A stretch of 64,000 nt of DNA, from NCBI RefSeq assembly GCF_034928825.1, contig NZ_JAYFUL010000003.1, positions 127,813 to 191,812 on the forward strand. The letters run 5' to 3'. A program made the position numbers and the translations under genes. The notes beneath the pieces are model-generated. The model was not told where the DNA came from. It saw only the letters and a list, made by a program, of their open reading frames with translations, and did no database searches. Each line of letters opens with the position of its first letter. Within the stretch, counting starts at the first letter, position 1. Of the stretch, positions 48,089 to 56,380 are shown one piece after another. The DNA comes from Arcicella aquatica. Its GTDB lineage: Bacteria; Bacteroidota; Bacteroidia; Cytophagales; Spirosomataceae.

Positions 48089-48127
48089 ATCCCGTAAGGT
48101 TTTTGCATAGAAAAATACTTACGGGAT
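48089..48127 (-). terminator. Terminator of the lipoprotein gene
   Basis: ATCCCGTAAG (48089-48098) pairs with CTTACGGGAT (48118-48127); on the minus strand the stem is followed by TTTTATTG. It starts 11 bases past the stop codon at 48138. Confidence 0.85.
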
Positions 48128-48137
48128 AGAGAAAATC

Positions 48138-48578
48138 TTATTTAAAAGGAATGAATTCCATATTAATGGGTACTGTTACTCCTGCATAAACGATGTTATT
48201 TCTTAATATCATTTTTTGCTTAGTAAGCGAAACAACATTAAAAGTGCCATCTAATCCTTGTATATTGATTTTTAGCTTTGTATCATTCTCGATTAACTCC
48301 CAAGACCCATAGGCCTGTGCCTGCTTAGAAACTTTATCATATGAACGCACCATGAATGTTTTATCAAAAACATACGTAAGTTCTCCAATCAATTTTGAAT
48401 TCCCTCCAAATAATGTAGGGTCAACTACTGTACCATCAGTAGTAGTAAAACGGTCAACTTGCCATTCAGAAGACTGAATAACGGTAACTTTGGACTCAGT
48501 AGGGTTAACATTATTATCAGAGCAAGCAAAAGTAAGAATTGCAAAAAGGCTTAATAAGAGGAAATTCTTTAGTTTCAT
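48138..48578 (-). CDS. Small lipoprotein, lipocalin-like
   Basis: This 146-residue protein has a lipoprotein signal (MKLKNFLLLSLFAILTFACS) with Cys19 as the lipidation site. The mature part, SSEWQVDRFTTTDGTVV...GELTYVFDKTFMVRSYDKVSKQAQAYGSWELIENDTKLKI, resembles the short lipocalin-like proteins common in Bacteroidota, where WxV and GxWxL...TKL patterns recur. The function is unknown. It is a single gene with its own terminator and -7 element, divergent from the T9SS protein. Confidence 0.8.
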   Translation of the reverse strand: MKLKNFLLLSLFAILTFACSDNNVNPTESKVTVIQSSEWQVDRFTTTDGTVVDPTLFGGNSKLIGELTYVFDKTFMVRSYDKVSKQAQAYGSWELIENDTKLKINIQGLDGTFNVVSLTKQKMILRNNIVYAGVTVPINMEFIPFK

Positions 48579-48621
48579 GTTGTTGGGAGTTTAAAAATTC
48601 AATAATCGAATTTTTCTTTAG

Positions 48622-48629
48622 CAAAGTTA
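48622..48629 (-). promoter_or_regulatory. -7 element of the lipoprotein gene
   Basis: On the minus strand TAACTTTG is a full TAnnTTTG match, 43 bases before the ATG at 48578. No TTG lies at the expected distance. Confidence 0.45.
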
Positions 48630-48693
48630 ATTGTTTTCTTCCGAAATTGCCAGAAGTTATACTTTGAACACTATTAAAATACATTAAAGAAAC

Positions 48694-50316
48694 GTGCAAA
48701 ATAGGTCTTTTATTACATTATTCTGTTTACTATTTGGTCGATTAGCTTTTGCGCAATCCGACTGCCAACCTAGTTTTCAGTACACACCATCTACCCAGAA
48801 TGGTGTAATTAATTGGGGACAGTTTCCTGAGTTTTCATTGCCATTTAAAATTGTCTATAATGGACCTAGATTCAAAGATGCCGACCGTCTTCCTCTGAAA
48901 CATGGCTTTACACATTTGGCGAATTTTACAGCGGCAGATGTTAATTTACCCCAACAAAATAGAGCAATTCTGTGGGGGGGCGTAGCCAGTTTGGCTGGTC
49001 AGCCTTGGTATGAAATAGAAAGCCCTTGGGCAAATGATTTAACCAAATACAAGCAGAAATGGACTGACGATATGAAAGGAATGGCAGGGCTTTTTACCGA
49101 TACACAAGGAAAAGCAATGCCCAATTTAGATATTCTGATGTTGGATATAGAACGAGAAATTCCTACTGATCCAAGTATTCGGGGCTTAAAAAGCAACCAA
49201 AGTATTCCTGCTCAATACCGTGCTTTATCTGACATTGATTTTACCGAACGCTACAAACGTGATTTATCAAAGCTATATGCTGAACCAATTACTTACCTTC
49301 AGCAAAATAGCATTCCGTCAACTACGAATTTTGCTTCCTATTCAGATGCTCCCATTAAAAATACAGAATTCCCTTTAAACTATACTTGGCAAGAATGGCT
49401 GACGAGCGATAAGGTGTTGAATTATTATATGAAAGATACAATTACCAACCAAACAGGAGGGAAGTTCTATCAACAAAATACCTTTTTAGCTCCATCGGCT
49501 TATTTTTGTTATGAATATAGCTCATTGCCTTATCCTAACATCGCTTATCAATTATTTCAAATTGAAGCCAATGTTGCTCGAAGTAACAAAGACGTAATGT
49601 TGTTTCAGTGGCTCACTTATAACAAATGTCAGCCAAGTTCTACTTATGGTTTTAATGTCAATATAAAAAAATACTTAGCCGAGGCACAAGGCATTTTCCC
49701 TTTTTTCTCAGGAGCTAAAGGGCTGTGGCTGTGGGAAGGGCCATCTACACCCGATACTGTCAATTACTCAATCTATGAATCTTATATTTATGGATTATAC
49801 AGACTATCTCAATTCAAAGACTTCTTTACTGGGAATTATCGTTTAGTAATTCCTAAAACCGCTTATGACCATTTTAAAGATCAAGATGCTGTTTGGAGAG
49901 GAGTTGTGAAAGGGAATGAAATTTTGATTGCTGCCATAAACGAATTTGCAAGTGATGGAGCTACAACAGAATTAACCGTTCGTTATGGAGATTGGTCACA
50001 AAAAATCACTTTAAAAGGTAAAGAAACTTTTTTGTGTAAGTTTACCTTGCCAGATTTACAAAACAACTATGTGCTTTATCCTAACCCAAGCAATGGTAAA
50101 TATACCTTTGAATATTATGGAGAAGGTTACCTGAAGGGCGATTTTAAAATTTTCGATGCCTTAGGAAGGGAAGTGTATTCAGAGAACTATACTCCAGCCT
50201 CAAGTTATATTTCAAGGAAAAAAGAATTTGACTTAAAGCAACCTTCGGGGACTTATATATTGAAATATGTAGAAGGAGAGAAGAGTATTATCAAAAAAAT
50301 TATTATTAATCAATGA
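48694..50316 (+). CDS. Type IX-secreted protein with C-terminal sorting domain
   Basis: This 540-residue protein uses a GTG start at 48694, chosen because it gives a signal peptide (QNRSFITLFCLLFGRLAFAQ follows). The main domain (about 25-430) is unrecognised; DILMLDIERE near residues 147-156 and LFQWLTYNK are reminiscent of TIM-barrel glycoside-hydrolase-like proteins, without clear catalytic residues. The C-terminal 80 residues are a type A sorting domain: YVLYPNPSNGKYTFEY, then KIFDALGREVYS and GTYILKYVEGEKSIIKKIIIN. It is exported across the outer membrane by the type IX system. Its stop overlaps the start of the next gene by 4 bases (ATGA), which implies translational coupling. Confidence 0.85.
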   Translation: MQNRSFITLFCLLFGRLAFAQSDCQPSFQYTPSTQNGVINWGQFPEFSLPFKIVYNGPRFKDADRLPLKHGFTHLANFTAADVNLPQQNRAILWGGVASLAGQPWYEIESPWANDLTKYKQKWTDDMKGMAGLFTDTQGKAMPNLDILMLDIEREIPTDPSIRGLKSNQSIPAQYRALSDIDFTERYKRDLSKLYAEPITYLQQNSIPSTTNFASYSDAPIKNTEFPLNYTWQEWLTSDKVLNYYMKDTITNQTGGKFYQQNTFLAPSAYFCYEYSSLPYPNIAYQLFQIEANVARSNKDVMLFQWLTYNKCQPSSTYGFNVNIKKYLAEAQGIFPFFSGAKGLWLWEGPSTPDTVNYSIYESYIYGLYRLSQFKDFFTGNYRLVIPKTAYDHFKDQDAVWRGVVKGNEILIAAINEFASDGATTELTVRYGDWSQKITLKGKETFLCKFTLPDLQNNYVLYPNPSNGKYTFEYYGEGYLKGDFKIFDALGREVYSENYTPASSYISRKKEFDLKQPSGTYILKYVEGEKSIIKKIIINQ

Positions 50317-52283
50317 ACAGATTAGCCCACGAAACATCACCATATTTATTACAACATGCTCAGAACCCTGTGGATTGGTTTCCTTGGGGAAAAGAAGCAC
50401 TTGATAAGGCGAAAGCAGAAAATAAACCAATTTTAGTAAGCATTGGTTATTCTGCATGTCATTGGTGCCATGTCATGGAACATGAATGTTTTGAAAAAGA
50501 AGAAGTAGCGGAGGTAATGAATCGCTATTTCGTCAATATAAAAGTAGATAGAGAAGAGCGTCCTGATGTTGATGCAGTGTATATGGATGCCGTACAGGCA
50601 ATGGGTGTACATGGAGGTTGGCCATTGAATGTTTTTTTAATGCCTGATGGTAAACCGTTTTATGGAGGAACATATTTCCCTAAGCCCAATTGGTTGAAAT
50701 TATTGCAAGCAGTGGATACGGGCTTTAAAAATAGCCAAGAAGAACTACAGAAGTCGGCAGAAGGGTTTACTCAGAATATGTTGTTTAAAGATTCTGAAAA
50801 ATATGGATTGGTACCTGAAAGCGAGATATTCACCAAATATGATTTGAAAGTAATGGCAGAAAAACTGTCGAGTACTTTTGATGACGTATGGGGTGGGTTT
50901 GAAAGAAGTCCGAAGTTCCCTATGCCCTCTATTTGGGCTTATTTATTACGGTACGTTCATGAAACTAAAGACCAAGTAATCTTGCATCATGTTCAACTTA
51001 CCCTTAACAGAATGGCGATGGGGGGTATTTATGACCAATTAGGAGGAGGCTTTGCTCGATATTCTGTTGATGGTGAATGGTTTTGTCCTCATTTTGAAAA
51101 AATGTTGTATGACAATGGGCAATTAGTGAGCTTATATTCAGAAGCTTATTCTTTAACGGGAGTAGCGTTGTATAAAGAAGTTGTCTATGAAACCATCGAT
51201 TGGTTAACTCGTGAAATGACCAATGAAGAAGGCGGGTTTTATTCAGCGTTAGATGCCGATTCAGAAGGAGTAGAGGGTAAATATTATGTATGGACTAAAA
51301 CAGCAATTGAGGAAATTTTAGGAGAAGAAGCTGAGGCTTTTTGCCAACAATATCAAGTGACACAAGCGGGAAATTGGGAGCATGGCGTGAATATTCTGTG
51401 GAAAAACCAGCCTAGTTTGAATGCAGATTTTAAGGAGCAGATAGCAAAGCTTAACGCTGTAAGAAATACACGTATTCGTCCCGGATTGGATGATAAAATT
51501 CTTTGTTCATGGAATAGCTTGATGTTAAAAGGCTTAATCGATGCCTATAGGGTATTTGGTGATGAGAGTTTTTTAACGTTAGCAATTCAAAATGCTAATT
51601 TTATCAAAGATAAGTTTATCGTAGGGGAACAATTGATGCATAGCCACAAAAATGGAGAAACCAAGATTATGGGCTTCTTAGAAGATTATGCTACGTTGAT
51701 TGATGCTTATTTGAATTTATATCAGGCTACTTTTGAAGAAAACTGGTTGCATTATGCGGAGAAACTAACGCTGTATGCCTATGAAAACTTCTGGGATGAG
51801 GAAGATGAATTATTTTTCTTCACAGATAAGAATGCGGAAGAGTTGATAGCACGCAAAAAAGAAATTTTTGATAATGTAGTGCCGAGTTCCAATTCAATAA
51901 TGGCAAGAAATCTATATACTTTAGGGCTGATTTTGGAAAGAGAAGACTTCGGATTATTATCAAAATTGATGCTCTCCAAAATGAAAAATCTATTATTGAA
52001 AAATGTAGATTATCTGACTAATTGGGCTTGTTTGTCTACGCAAATGGTCACTAAAACACCAGAAATAGCCATTGTAGGGGATGATTTCCTAACTTTTAGA
52101 AAACAAATAGACCAGCAATTTTTCCCTAACAAAGTGTTGACAGGAACTGCTACTGAAAGCCAATTGCCTTTATTGCAACATAGAACGACAAAAGAAGGAG
52201 AAACGCTAATCTTTGTTTGTTACGACAAAACTTGTCAATTACCAGTAAAGACAGTTGAGGAGGCTTGGGAACAGATTGTTTAA
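50313..52283 (+). CDS. Thioredoxin-domain protein of the DUF255/YyaL (SPATA20) family
   Basis: This 656-residue protein begins NRLAHETSPYLLQHAQNPVDW and has the thioredoxin-like motif CHWC (Cys49, Cys52) in SIGYSACHWCHVMEHE, both hallmarks of the DUF255 family. The C-terminal two thirds resemble an alpha/alpha barrel (six-hairpin glycosidase-like) as in YyaL. The cellular role is unknown; vertebrate SPATA20 is a homologue. No signal peptide, so cytoplasmic. Its ATG overlaps the T9SS gene stop (ATGA), an odd pairing of a secreted and a cytoplasmic protein. Confidence 0.92.
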   Translation: MNRLAHETSPYLLQHAQNPVDWFPWGKEALDKAKAENKPILVSIGYSACHWCHVMEHECFEKEEVAEVMNRYFVNIKVDREERPDVDAVYMDAVQAMGVHGGWPLNVFLMPDGKPFYGGTYFPKPNWLKLLQAVDTGFKNSQEELQKSAEGFTQNMLFKDSEKYGLVPESEIFTKYDLKVMAEKLSSTFDDVWGGFERSPKFPMPSIWAYLLRYVHETKDQVILHHVQLTLNRMAMGGIYDQLGGGFARYSVDGEWFCPHFEKMLYDNGQLVSLYSEAYSLTGVALYKEVVYETIDWLTREMTNEEGGFYSALDADSEGVEGKYYVWTKTAIEEILGEEAEAFCQQYQVTQAGNWEHGVNILWKNQPSLNADFKEQIAKLNAVRNTRIRPGLDDKILCSWNSLMLKGLIDAYRVFGDESFLTLAIQNANFIKDKFIVGEQLMHSHKNGETKIMGFLEDYATLIDAYLNLYQATFEENWLHYAEKLTLYAYENFWDEEDELFFFTDKNAEELIARKKEIFDNVVPSSNSIMARNLYTLGLILEREDFGLLSKLMLSKMKNLLLKNVDYLTNWACLSTQMVTKTPEIAIVGDDFLTFRKQIDQQFFPNKVLTGTATESQLPLLQHRTTKEGETLIFVCYDKTCQLPVKTVEEAWEQIV

Positions 52284-52343
52284 TACAGAAGAATAAAAAA
52301 TACTAGAAGTATGTAATATGTTATAAATGAGGTTATTAAATTT

Positions 52344-52594
52344 TATTTTTTCCTATTAGCTGGTGACTTAAGTCCTACTGATTACCCACATCTTTTAAAA
52401 AGTTGAAATGTAAATGTAATTATTGATCAAATTAGCTTAAATGTACATAAATAGTCTTTAAAACCAAGCGTTGAAGCCCTTATCTCTAGCGAGGGACTTA
52501 AGTCCCTCGCTAGAGATAATCATCTGATTATTAATAATTTACAAACTTATGGGTAATCAGTAGGACTTAAGTCACCTGCTAATAGGAAAAAATA
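52344..52594. mobile_element. 251-bp palindromic element with 44-bp inverted ends
   Basis: The end repeats (52344-52387 and 52551-52594) are complementary at 43 of 44 positions. In the middle is a perfect 40-bp palindrome (52480-52519) centred on GACTTAAGTC. Each terminal arm also contains GACTTAAGTC, so the element has three copies of this 10-bp palindrome. No ORF lies inside. A decayed relative occurs at 57603-57730. It fills the gap between convergent genes (DUF255 and the monooxygenase) and may end both transcripts. The architecture is of a MITE or REP-like element; no transposase is visible. Confidence 0.8.
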
Positions 52595-52598
52595 TGTT

Positions 52599-52889
52599 CT
52601 ATGCTATTTTCAACGCCTGATAAACCGTTACAGGTTGTTCTAACAATTCATCAAATTGAGCTACAAAACTAGCAATATATGGTTGCTGATTATGATTATC
52701 CAACCCGCTCATGCTTTCCCATATTTCATGAAAAGTAAAAATGTTTGAAGCTGCGATAGACTGGTGCAAATCGTATTGAATGCATGCAGGTTCTTTACGA
52801 GATTCAAACACCAATGCTTCTAAAATGGCTTTTACTGTTTCAACATGTTCTGGTTTACTGTTGACAATGGCCGTGAGATAAATATTCAT
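52599..52889 (-). CDS. Putative quinol monooxygenase (ABM/YgiN family)
   Basis: This 96-residue protein is the usual size of antibiotic-biosynthesis-monooxygenase domain enzymes. It shows IYLTAIVNSKPEHVETVKAILEALV at the N-terminus, EPACIQYDLHQS, then FTFHEIWESMSGLDNHNQQPYIASF. E. coli YgiN, of this family, works with MdaB in a quinone/quinol cycle. Here it follows the MdaB-like gene by 12 bases on the same strand, the same pairing as ygiN-mdaB, so a shared quinone-handling or detoxification role is a good inference. Confidence 0.9.
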   Translation of the reverse strand: MNIYLTAIVNSKPEHVETVKAILEALVFESRKEPACIQYDLHQSIAASNIFTFHEIWESMSGLDNHNQQPYIASFVAQFDELLEQPVTVYQALKIA

Positions 52890-52901
52890 CAGAGAAAAAT
52901 G

Positions 52902-53498
52902 TTAGTTTAAGAAAATTTTACGGAGATGGTCTTGATAAAGACTCATATCTCTTGCAATATTACTATTTTTCTCCACATCGTGAAAATGAATACTATCAAG
53001 AGGCGTCATTCCTGTAAAAGCATTCATTCTATGAAAGCCAAATAATGGACCATCATCTACACTTCTTTCCATGAAAAATTCATTCGGCAATGTAAATGCT
53101 TCTTTGGGTGCATTCCATGACGTCGTTAGCATATATTTTCTTCCATGTAGCGTACCGCCTGTTCCATAATTGATGGTTGGATTGGCGGATGAACGGCCAT
53201 CACTACGATAAATTCCTTTGTTGTAGCCCTCTGTAAAAACAATATCAATATATTTTTTCAAATCATGCGGTAATTGAAACCACCAGATAGGCGTATGATA
53301 AATAACTACATCTGCCCAAACATACTTTTCTACCTCCTCAGAAGGGTTGTATTCTTCGTTAATATTAGTAGTTTTGATTTCAAAATCAGGGTGTTGATTG
53401 AAGAAACTGATACTCTCTTGAAAAATAGTTTCGTTGAATCTACCTCCAGAATGACCGAACTTTTGTCCGCCATTTATTATAAAAACTTTTGTTGTCAT
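52902..53498 (-). CDS. mdaB: NAD(P)H-dependent quinone oxidoreductase (MdaB-like)
   Basis: I start at the ATG at 53498 (MTTKVFIINGGQKFGHSGGR), preceded by an A/G-rich ribosome site, giving 198 residues as in E. coli MdaB; an upstream extension to 53579 would run into the promoter. The flavodoxin-like fold is shown by the FMN loop GGQKFGHSGGRFNE, YHTPIWWFQLPHDLKKYID, and the terminal TPLDSIHFHDVEKN. It reduces quinones by two electrons, using NADPH and FAD. It forms an operon with the ABM monooxygenase and is divergent from a LysR regulator 96 bases away, its likely controller. Confidence 0.9.
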   Translation of the reverse strand: MTTKVFIINGGQKFGHSGGRFNETIFQESISFFNQHPDFEIKTTNINEEYNPSEEVEKYVWADVVIYHTPIWWFQLPHDLKKYIDIVFTEGYNKGIYRSDGRSSANPTINYGTGGTLHGRKYMLTTSWNAPKEAFTLPNEFFMERSVDDGPLFGFHRMNAFTGMTPLDSIHFHDVEKNSNIARDMSLYQDHLRKIFLN

Positions 53499-53521
53499 CT
53501 TTTCTTTTGTTATTAATGGAA

Positions 53522-53585
53522 CAAAAGTATAGCGAGTAATTGTATTATAAAAATAACATGATTTATAGTAATCTATCATGATTAT
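53522..53585. promoter_or_regulatory. Divergent promoter/operator, mdaB and lysR
   Basis: On the minus strand TACTTTTG (53529-53522) fits TAnnTTTG and would start mdaB about 17 bases before its ATG. Upstream of it, ATAACATGAT (53553-53562) and ATCATGATTAT (53575-53585) form an imperfect dyad with an AT-rich centre, as LysR-type regulators recognise. It lies 10 bases before the LysR start, suiting both autoregulation and activation of mdaB. Confidence 0.5.
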
Positions 53586-53594
53586 AATAACAAA

Positions 53595-54488
53595 ATGGTT
53601 AATTTAGAATGGTATCGAACTTTTAAAGTAGTGTATCAAACAGGGACGCTTACAAAAGCAGCCGAGCAATTATTTATTTCTCAGCCAGGCGTAAGTTTAC
53701 ATTTGAGTTCGCTGGAGAATTATGTAGGCTATAAGCTTTTTGATAGAACAGGCAGAAAGATGATTCCGACTGAAAGGGGGAAAGTACTGTATAACTTTAC
53801 GGTTCAAGCCCTGAGCAAACTAGAAGAGGCAGAGAAAAACTTTCAAAGAAGTACTGAAAAACATACACCAACCATTAGTTTGGGAATGTGTTTTGAAACC
53901 TTTCAGGCTTCTTTAGAAGAATTTATACCAAGTTTTCCCTTTAATATTATCTTACAATTTGGGGAGTACCCTTTGATGATAGAAAACCTAGAAAAGGGAA
54001 TTATCGATTTAATTGTTACCCCACAAGTGTTAGAAAAAGAAGGAATTGAATATTATCCATTTTCTTCTGAAAATATAGTGATGGTAGGAGGGAATGGAAT
54101 TGATGTAGAAGCGTTTCAAGAAATACTCTCTACGAATGACTGTGAAGTATTAGAAGCATGGCTTAAAACCCAAAAATGGTATGGTACTACAGGTGATATG
54201 GAACATTTAAGGCATTTTTGGCAATTGAATTTTAATAAGTATCCCGATTTTCGACCTAATTATATTGTTCCCAACCTCAACTCTATCGTTCGTTGTTTAG
54301 CTCAGGGGCAAGGCTTGGCTATTATTCCTAGTTTTCTCTGTCAAAAAGAACTTGATAAGGGTAATATTAAGCTAATTTGGGAAGGCAAATCAAAGCTAAT
54401 CAATACACTGTATTTTGCTCATCGAAAAAAAACAGTGTATGAAAAAGAAATAGCATTGATTAAGAAAAATATAGCAAGTAAAATGTGA
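53595..54488 (+). CDS. LysR-family transcriptional regulator
   Basis: This 297-residue protein has a winged helix-turn-helix at residues 1-60 (NLEWYRTFKVVYQTGTLTKA, AEQLFISQPGVSLHLSSLE, YKLFDRTGRK), followed by a coiled linker and the type 2 periplasmic-binding effector domain from about residue 90. The ligand is unknown. Being divergent from mdaB-ABM over a shared 96-base gap with a dyad, it probably controls that operon in response to quinones or other electrophiles; this is inference from the usual LysR layout. Confidence 0.93.
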   Translation: MVNLEWYRTFKVVYQTGTLTKAAEQLFISQPGVSLHLSSLENYVGYKLFDRTGRKMIPTERGKVLYNFTVQALSKLEEAEKNFQRSTEKHTPTISLGMCFETFQASLEEFIPSFPFNIILQFGEYPLMIENLEKGIIDLIVTPQVLEKEGIEYYPFSSENIVMVGGNGIDVEAFQEILSTNDCEVLEAWLKTQKWYGTTGDMEHLRHFWQLNFNKYPDFRPNYIVPNLNSIVRCLAQGQGLAIIPSFLCQKELDKGNIKLIWEGKSKLINTLYFAHRKKTVYEKEIALIKKNIASKM

Positions 54489-54553
54489 TATTGGATAATT
54501 TGCCCTGTAACTGAAAGAGGTATCACAACCAATGATTGTATTATTTAAAGTAT

Positions 54554-55465
54554 ATGCTAAAAATCGCTTATTCACCCATCTATCAACACCCTCTTCCCGA
54601 AGGACATCGATTTCCGATGCTTAAATATGAACTTATTCCTGAGCAATTATTGTATGAAGGTACTTGTGATAAAGATAATTTTTTTGAGCCAACACCTGTA
54701 GATGAACAATGGATTGTTCGCACACATAAGCCACAATATTGGGAAGATTTAAAGTTTCTTAGACTTGACCCTAAAATGATACGTAAAATAGGTTTTCCTT
54801 TATCAGAAGAACTTGTACGTAGAGAAACCATCATTACCCAAGGAACGATAGACTGTTGCCATTTTGCTTTAGCAAATGGAATAGCCATGAATGTAGCAGG
54901 AGGCACGCATCACGCCTATTCCGACAAAGGAGAGGGCTTTTGTTTGTTAAATGATGTAGCCGTAGCTTCCAATTATTTAATTGATAATGGGTTGGCTACA
55001 AAAATATTAATCATTGATTTAGACGTTCATCAAGGGAATGGAACGGCCGAGATTTTTCAAGACCAAGCAAATGTTTTTACATTTTCAATGCATGGACAAG
55101 AGAATTATCCCTTGCATAAAGAAAAATCTGATTTAGATATTGGTCTTGAAACTTATACAAAAGATGAGGAATACCTGAATATTTTATATCAAACTTTACC
55201 CGCATTAATAGAGAAGTATAAACCAAATTTTCTGTTTTATATTTCAGGCGTTGATATATTAGCAACCGATAAATTGGGTAAACTGAGTATGACGAAAGAG
55301 GGCTGTTATAGTAGAGATGAATTTGTGTTTGAACAAGCTATCAATAATAAATTACCTATTGTTGTATCGATGGGTGGCGGATATTCTCCTAAAATTATTG
55401 ATATCGTCGATGCTCATTGCAACACTTTTAGGTTGGCTCAAAAGATGTTTTTTGATGGTGTATAA
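54554..55465 (+). CDS. Histone deacetylase family protein (acetylpolyamine/acetoin-utilisation type)
   Basis: I use the ATG at 54554 (MLKIAYSPIYQHPLPEGHRF) over a TTG 18 bases earlier, because the shorter form matches the family N-terminus; length is then 303 residues. Class II-like HDAC motifs are GGTHHAYSDKGEGFCLLND with His119-His120, the zinc ligands Asp157 and His159 in DLDVHQGNGT, SGVDILATDKLGKL with the third ligand, and SMGGGYS for the Tyr region. Bacterial members deacetylate acetylpolyamines or acetyl-lysine; the substrate is not certain. It may be co-transcribed with lysR (65-base gap) and ends at a strong terminator. Confidence 0.92.
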   Translation: MLKIAYSPIYQHPLPEGHRFPMLKYELIPEQLLYEGTCDKDNFFEPTPVDEQWIVRTHKPQYWEDLKFLRLDPKMIRKIGFPLSEELVRRETIITQGTIDCCHFALANGIAMNVAGGTHHAYSDKGEGFCLLNDVAVASNYLIDNGLATKILIIDLDVHQGNGTAEIFQDQANVFTFSMHGQENYPLHKEKSDLDIGLETYTKDEEYLNILYQTLPALIEKYKPNFLFYISGVDILATDKLGKLSMTKEGCYSRDEFVFEQAINNKLPIVVSMGGGYSPKIIDIVDAHCNTFRLAQKMFFDGV

Positions 55466-55466
55466 T

Positions 55467-55497
55467 AAAAAATCCGCCCCAATAGAGCGGATTTTTT
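55467..55497. terminator. Rho-independent terminator of the HDAC-like gene
   Basis: AAAAAATCCGC (55467-55477) pairs with GCGGATTTTTT (55487-55497) around CCCAATAGA. It begins 2 bases after the stop codon; the A and T runs allow action on both strands. The 71 bases that follow hold TCACTCATTC/TCACTCAA words like those at 10340 and 63880. Confidence 0.9.
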
Positions 55498-55568
55498 ATC
55501 TTATTTATAAACAAAATGAAAATCCTAGTTTGATAATTAATCACTAAGTCACTCATTCTCTAAATCAC

Positions 55569-56342
55569 TCAATACTTATACTTAGTAAATAACAAATCAT
55601 AGTTATACCTTGTTTGTCTATAAAAATATCGTACTAACTGTATCACAGGATTTTCGCTAGTAGTCCAGCTTCCCCTTGACATTGTTGTGGGTTCATCCGC
55701 TGAATTCACTTGGTCAAAAAGTGACTTGTATTCATTAAAGAACAATGCTTTTCCTTTGTTTTGAATAAAGGCCAAACACATTCTATATTCTGTGCGGTCT
55801 CCTTTTATACCTTCTGCATATCGTCCAAATTTTTCAAAATAATTACTTCTTCTCAAATGTGGATGGTCGCTATAATAATATATCTTATGATAATCTAAAT
55901 ACCAAGGCTTATAAAGCATTTCTGAATAACCCTTGTCAAAGTATTTAAGATAAGGATATTGTATATAAGCATAAAAACGAACCATGTCTAAACTCTTGTC
56001 CTCATTCATAAATCTGTGGGCATCCTCAAAATGAGTAGGGAAAATAGCTGACGGTACAAAATCCTCTTGAACATACAAAGTATAGGGCGTTACTACCGCA
56101 TCCTGCCCCTTGTTAAGGTTATTTCCTAGCCCTTTGTTTTTTGGGGTTGTAATAAGCCTAAAAGAATATTCGGGTTGTATTTTTCTTAAATATGCTTGAT
56201 GTTCTTCTTTACTGCCATCATCAGAAACCACAATGTCTTCAAAAATACAATCTAAATCCTGAAAGCTTTTCAAAAGGCGTTCTAATGAACTGCTTCTATT
56301 ATAATGGGTAACTAATAATGTTACTCCGTCAAATTTTCTCAT
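55569..56342 (-). CDS. Family 2 glycosyltransferase
   Basis: This 257-residue GT-A enzyme starts VTLLVTHYNRSSSLERLLKSFQ and has IVVSDDGSKEEH for the nucleotide-sugar site and YVQEDFVPS (about 111-119) in the DxD position, where Glu-Asp replaces the common DxD. The C-terminal half includes the pattern KPWYLDYHKIYYYSDHPHLRR, and no membrane helix. It is the last gene of a three-gene minus-strand cluster with two GT8 enzymes (38 bases after the nearer one), so it probably contributes to the same cell-surface glycan. Confidence 0.87.
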   Translation of the reverse strand: MRKFDGVTLLVTHYNRSSSLERLLKSFQDLDCIFEDIVVSDDGSKEEHQAYLRKIQPEYSFRLITTPKNKGLGNNLNKGQDAVVTPYTLYVQEDFVPSAIFPTHFEDAHRFMNEDKSLDMVRFYAYIQYPYLKYFDKGYSEMLYKPWYLDYHKIYYYSDHPHLRRSNYFEKFGRYAEGIKGDRTEYRMCLAFIQNKGKALFFNEYKSLFDQVNSADEPTTMSRGSWTTSENPVIQLVRYFYRQTRYNYDLLFTKYKY

Positions 56343-56380
56343 TAGGTAAATGATTTAAAATATTCAAAGTAATTATCCAA

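Noticed and set aside
53499..53579. N-terminal extension of the MdaB-like protein
   Set aside because: It covers the divergent promoter region; the ATG at 53498 matches the family start.
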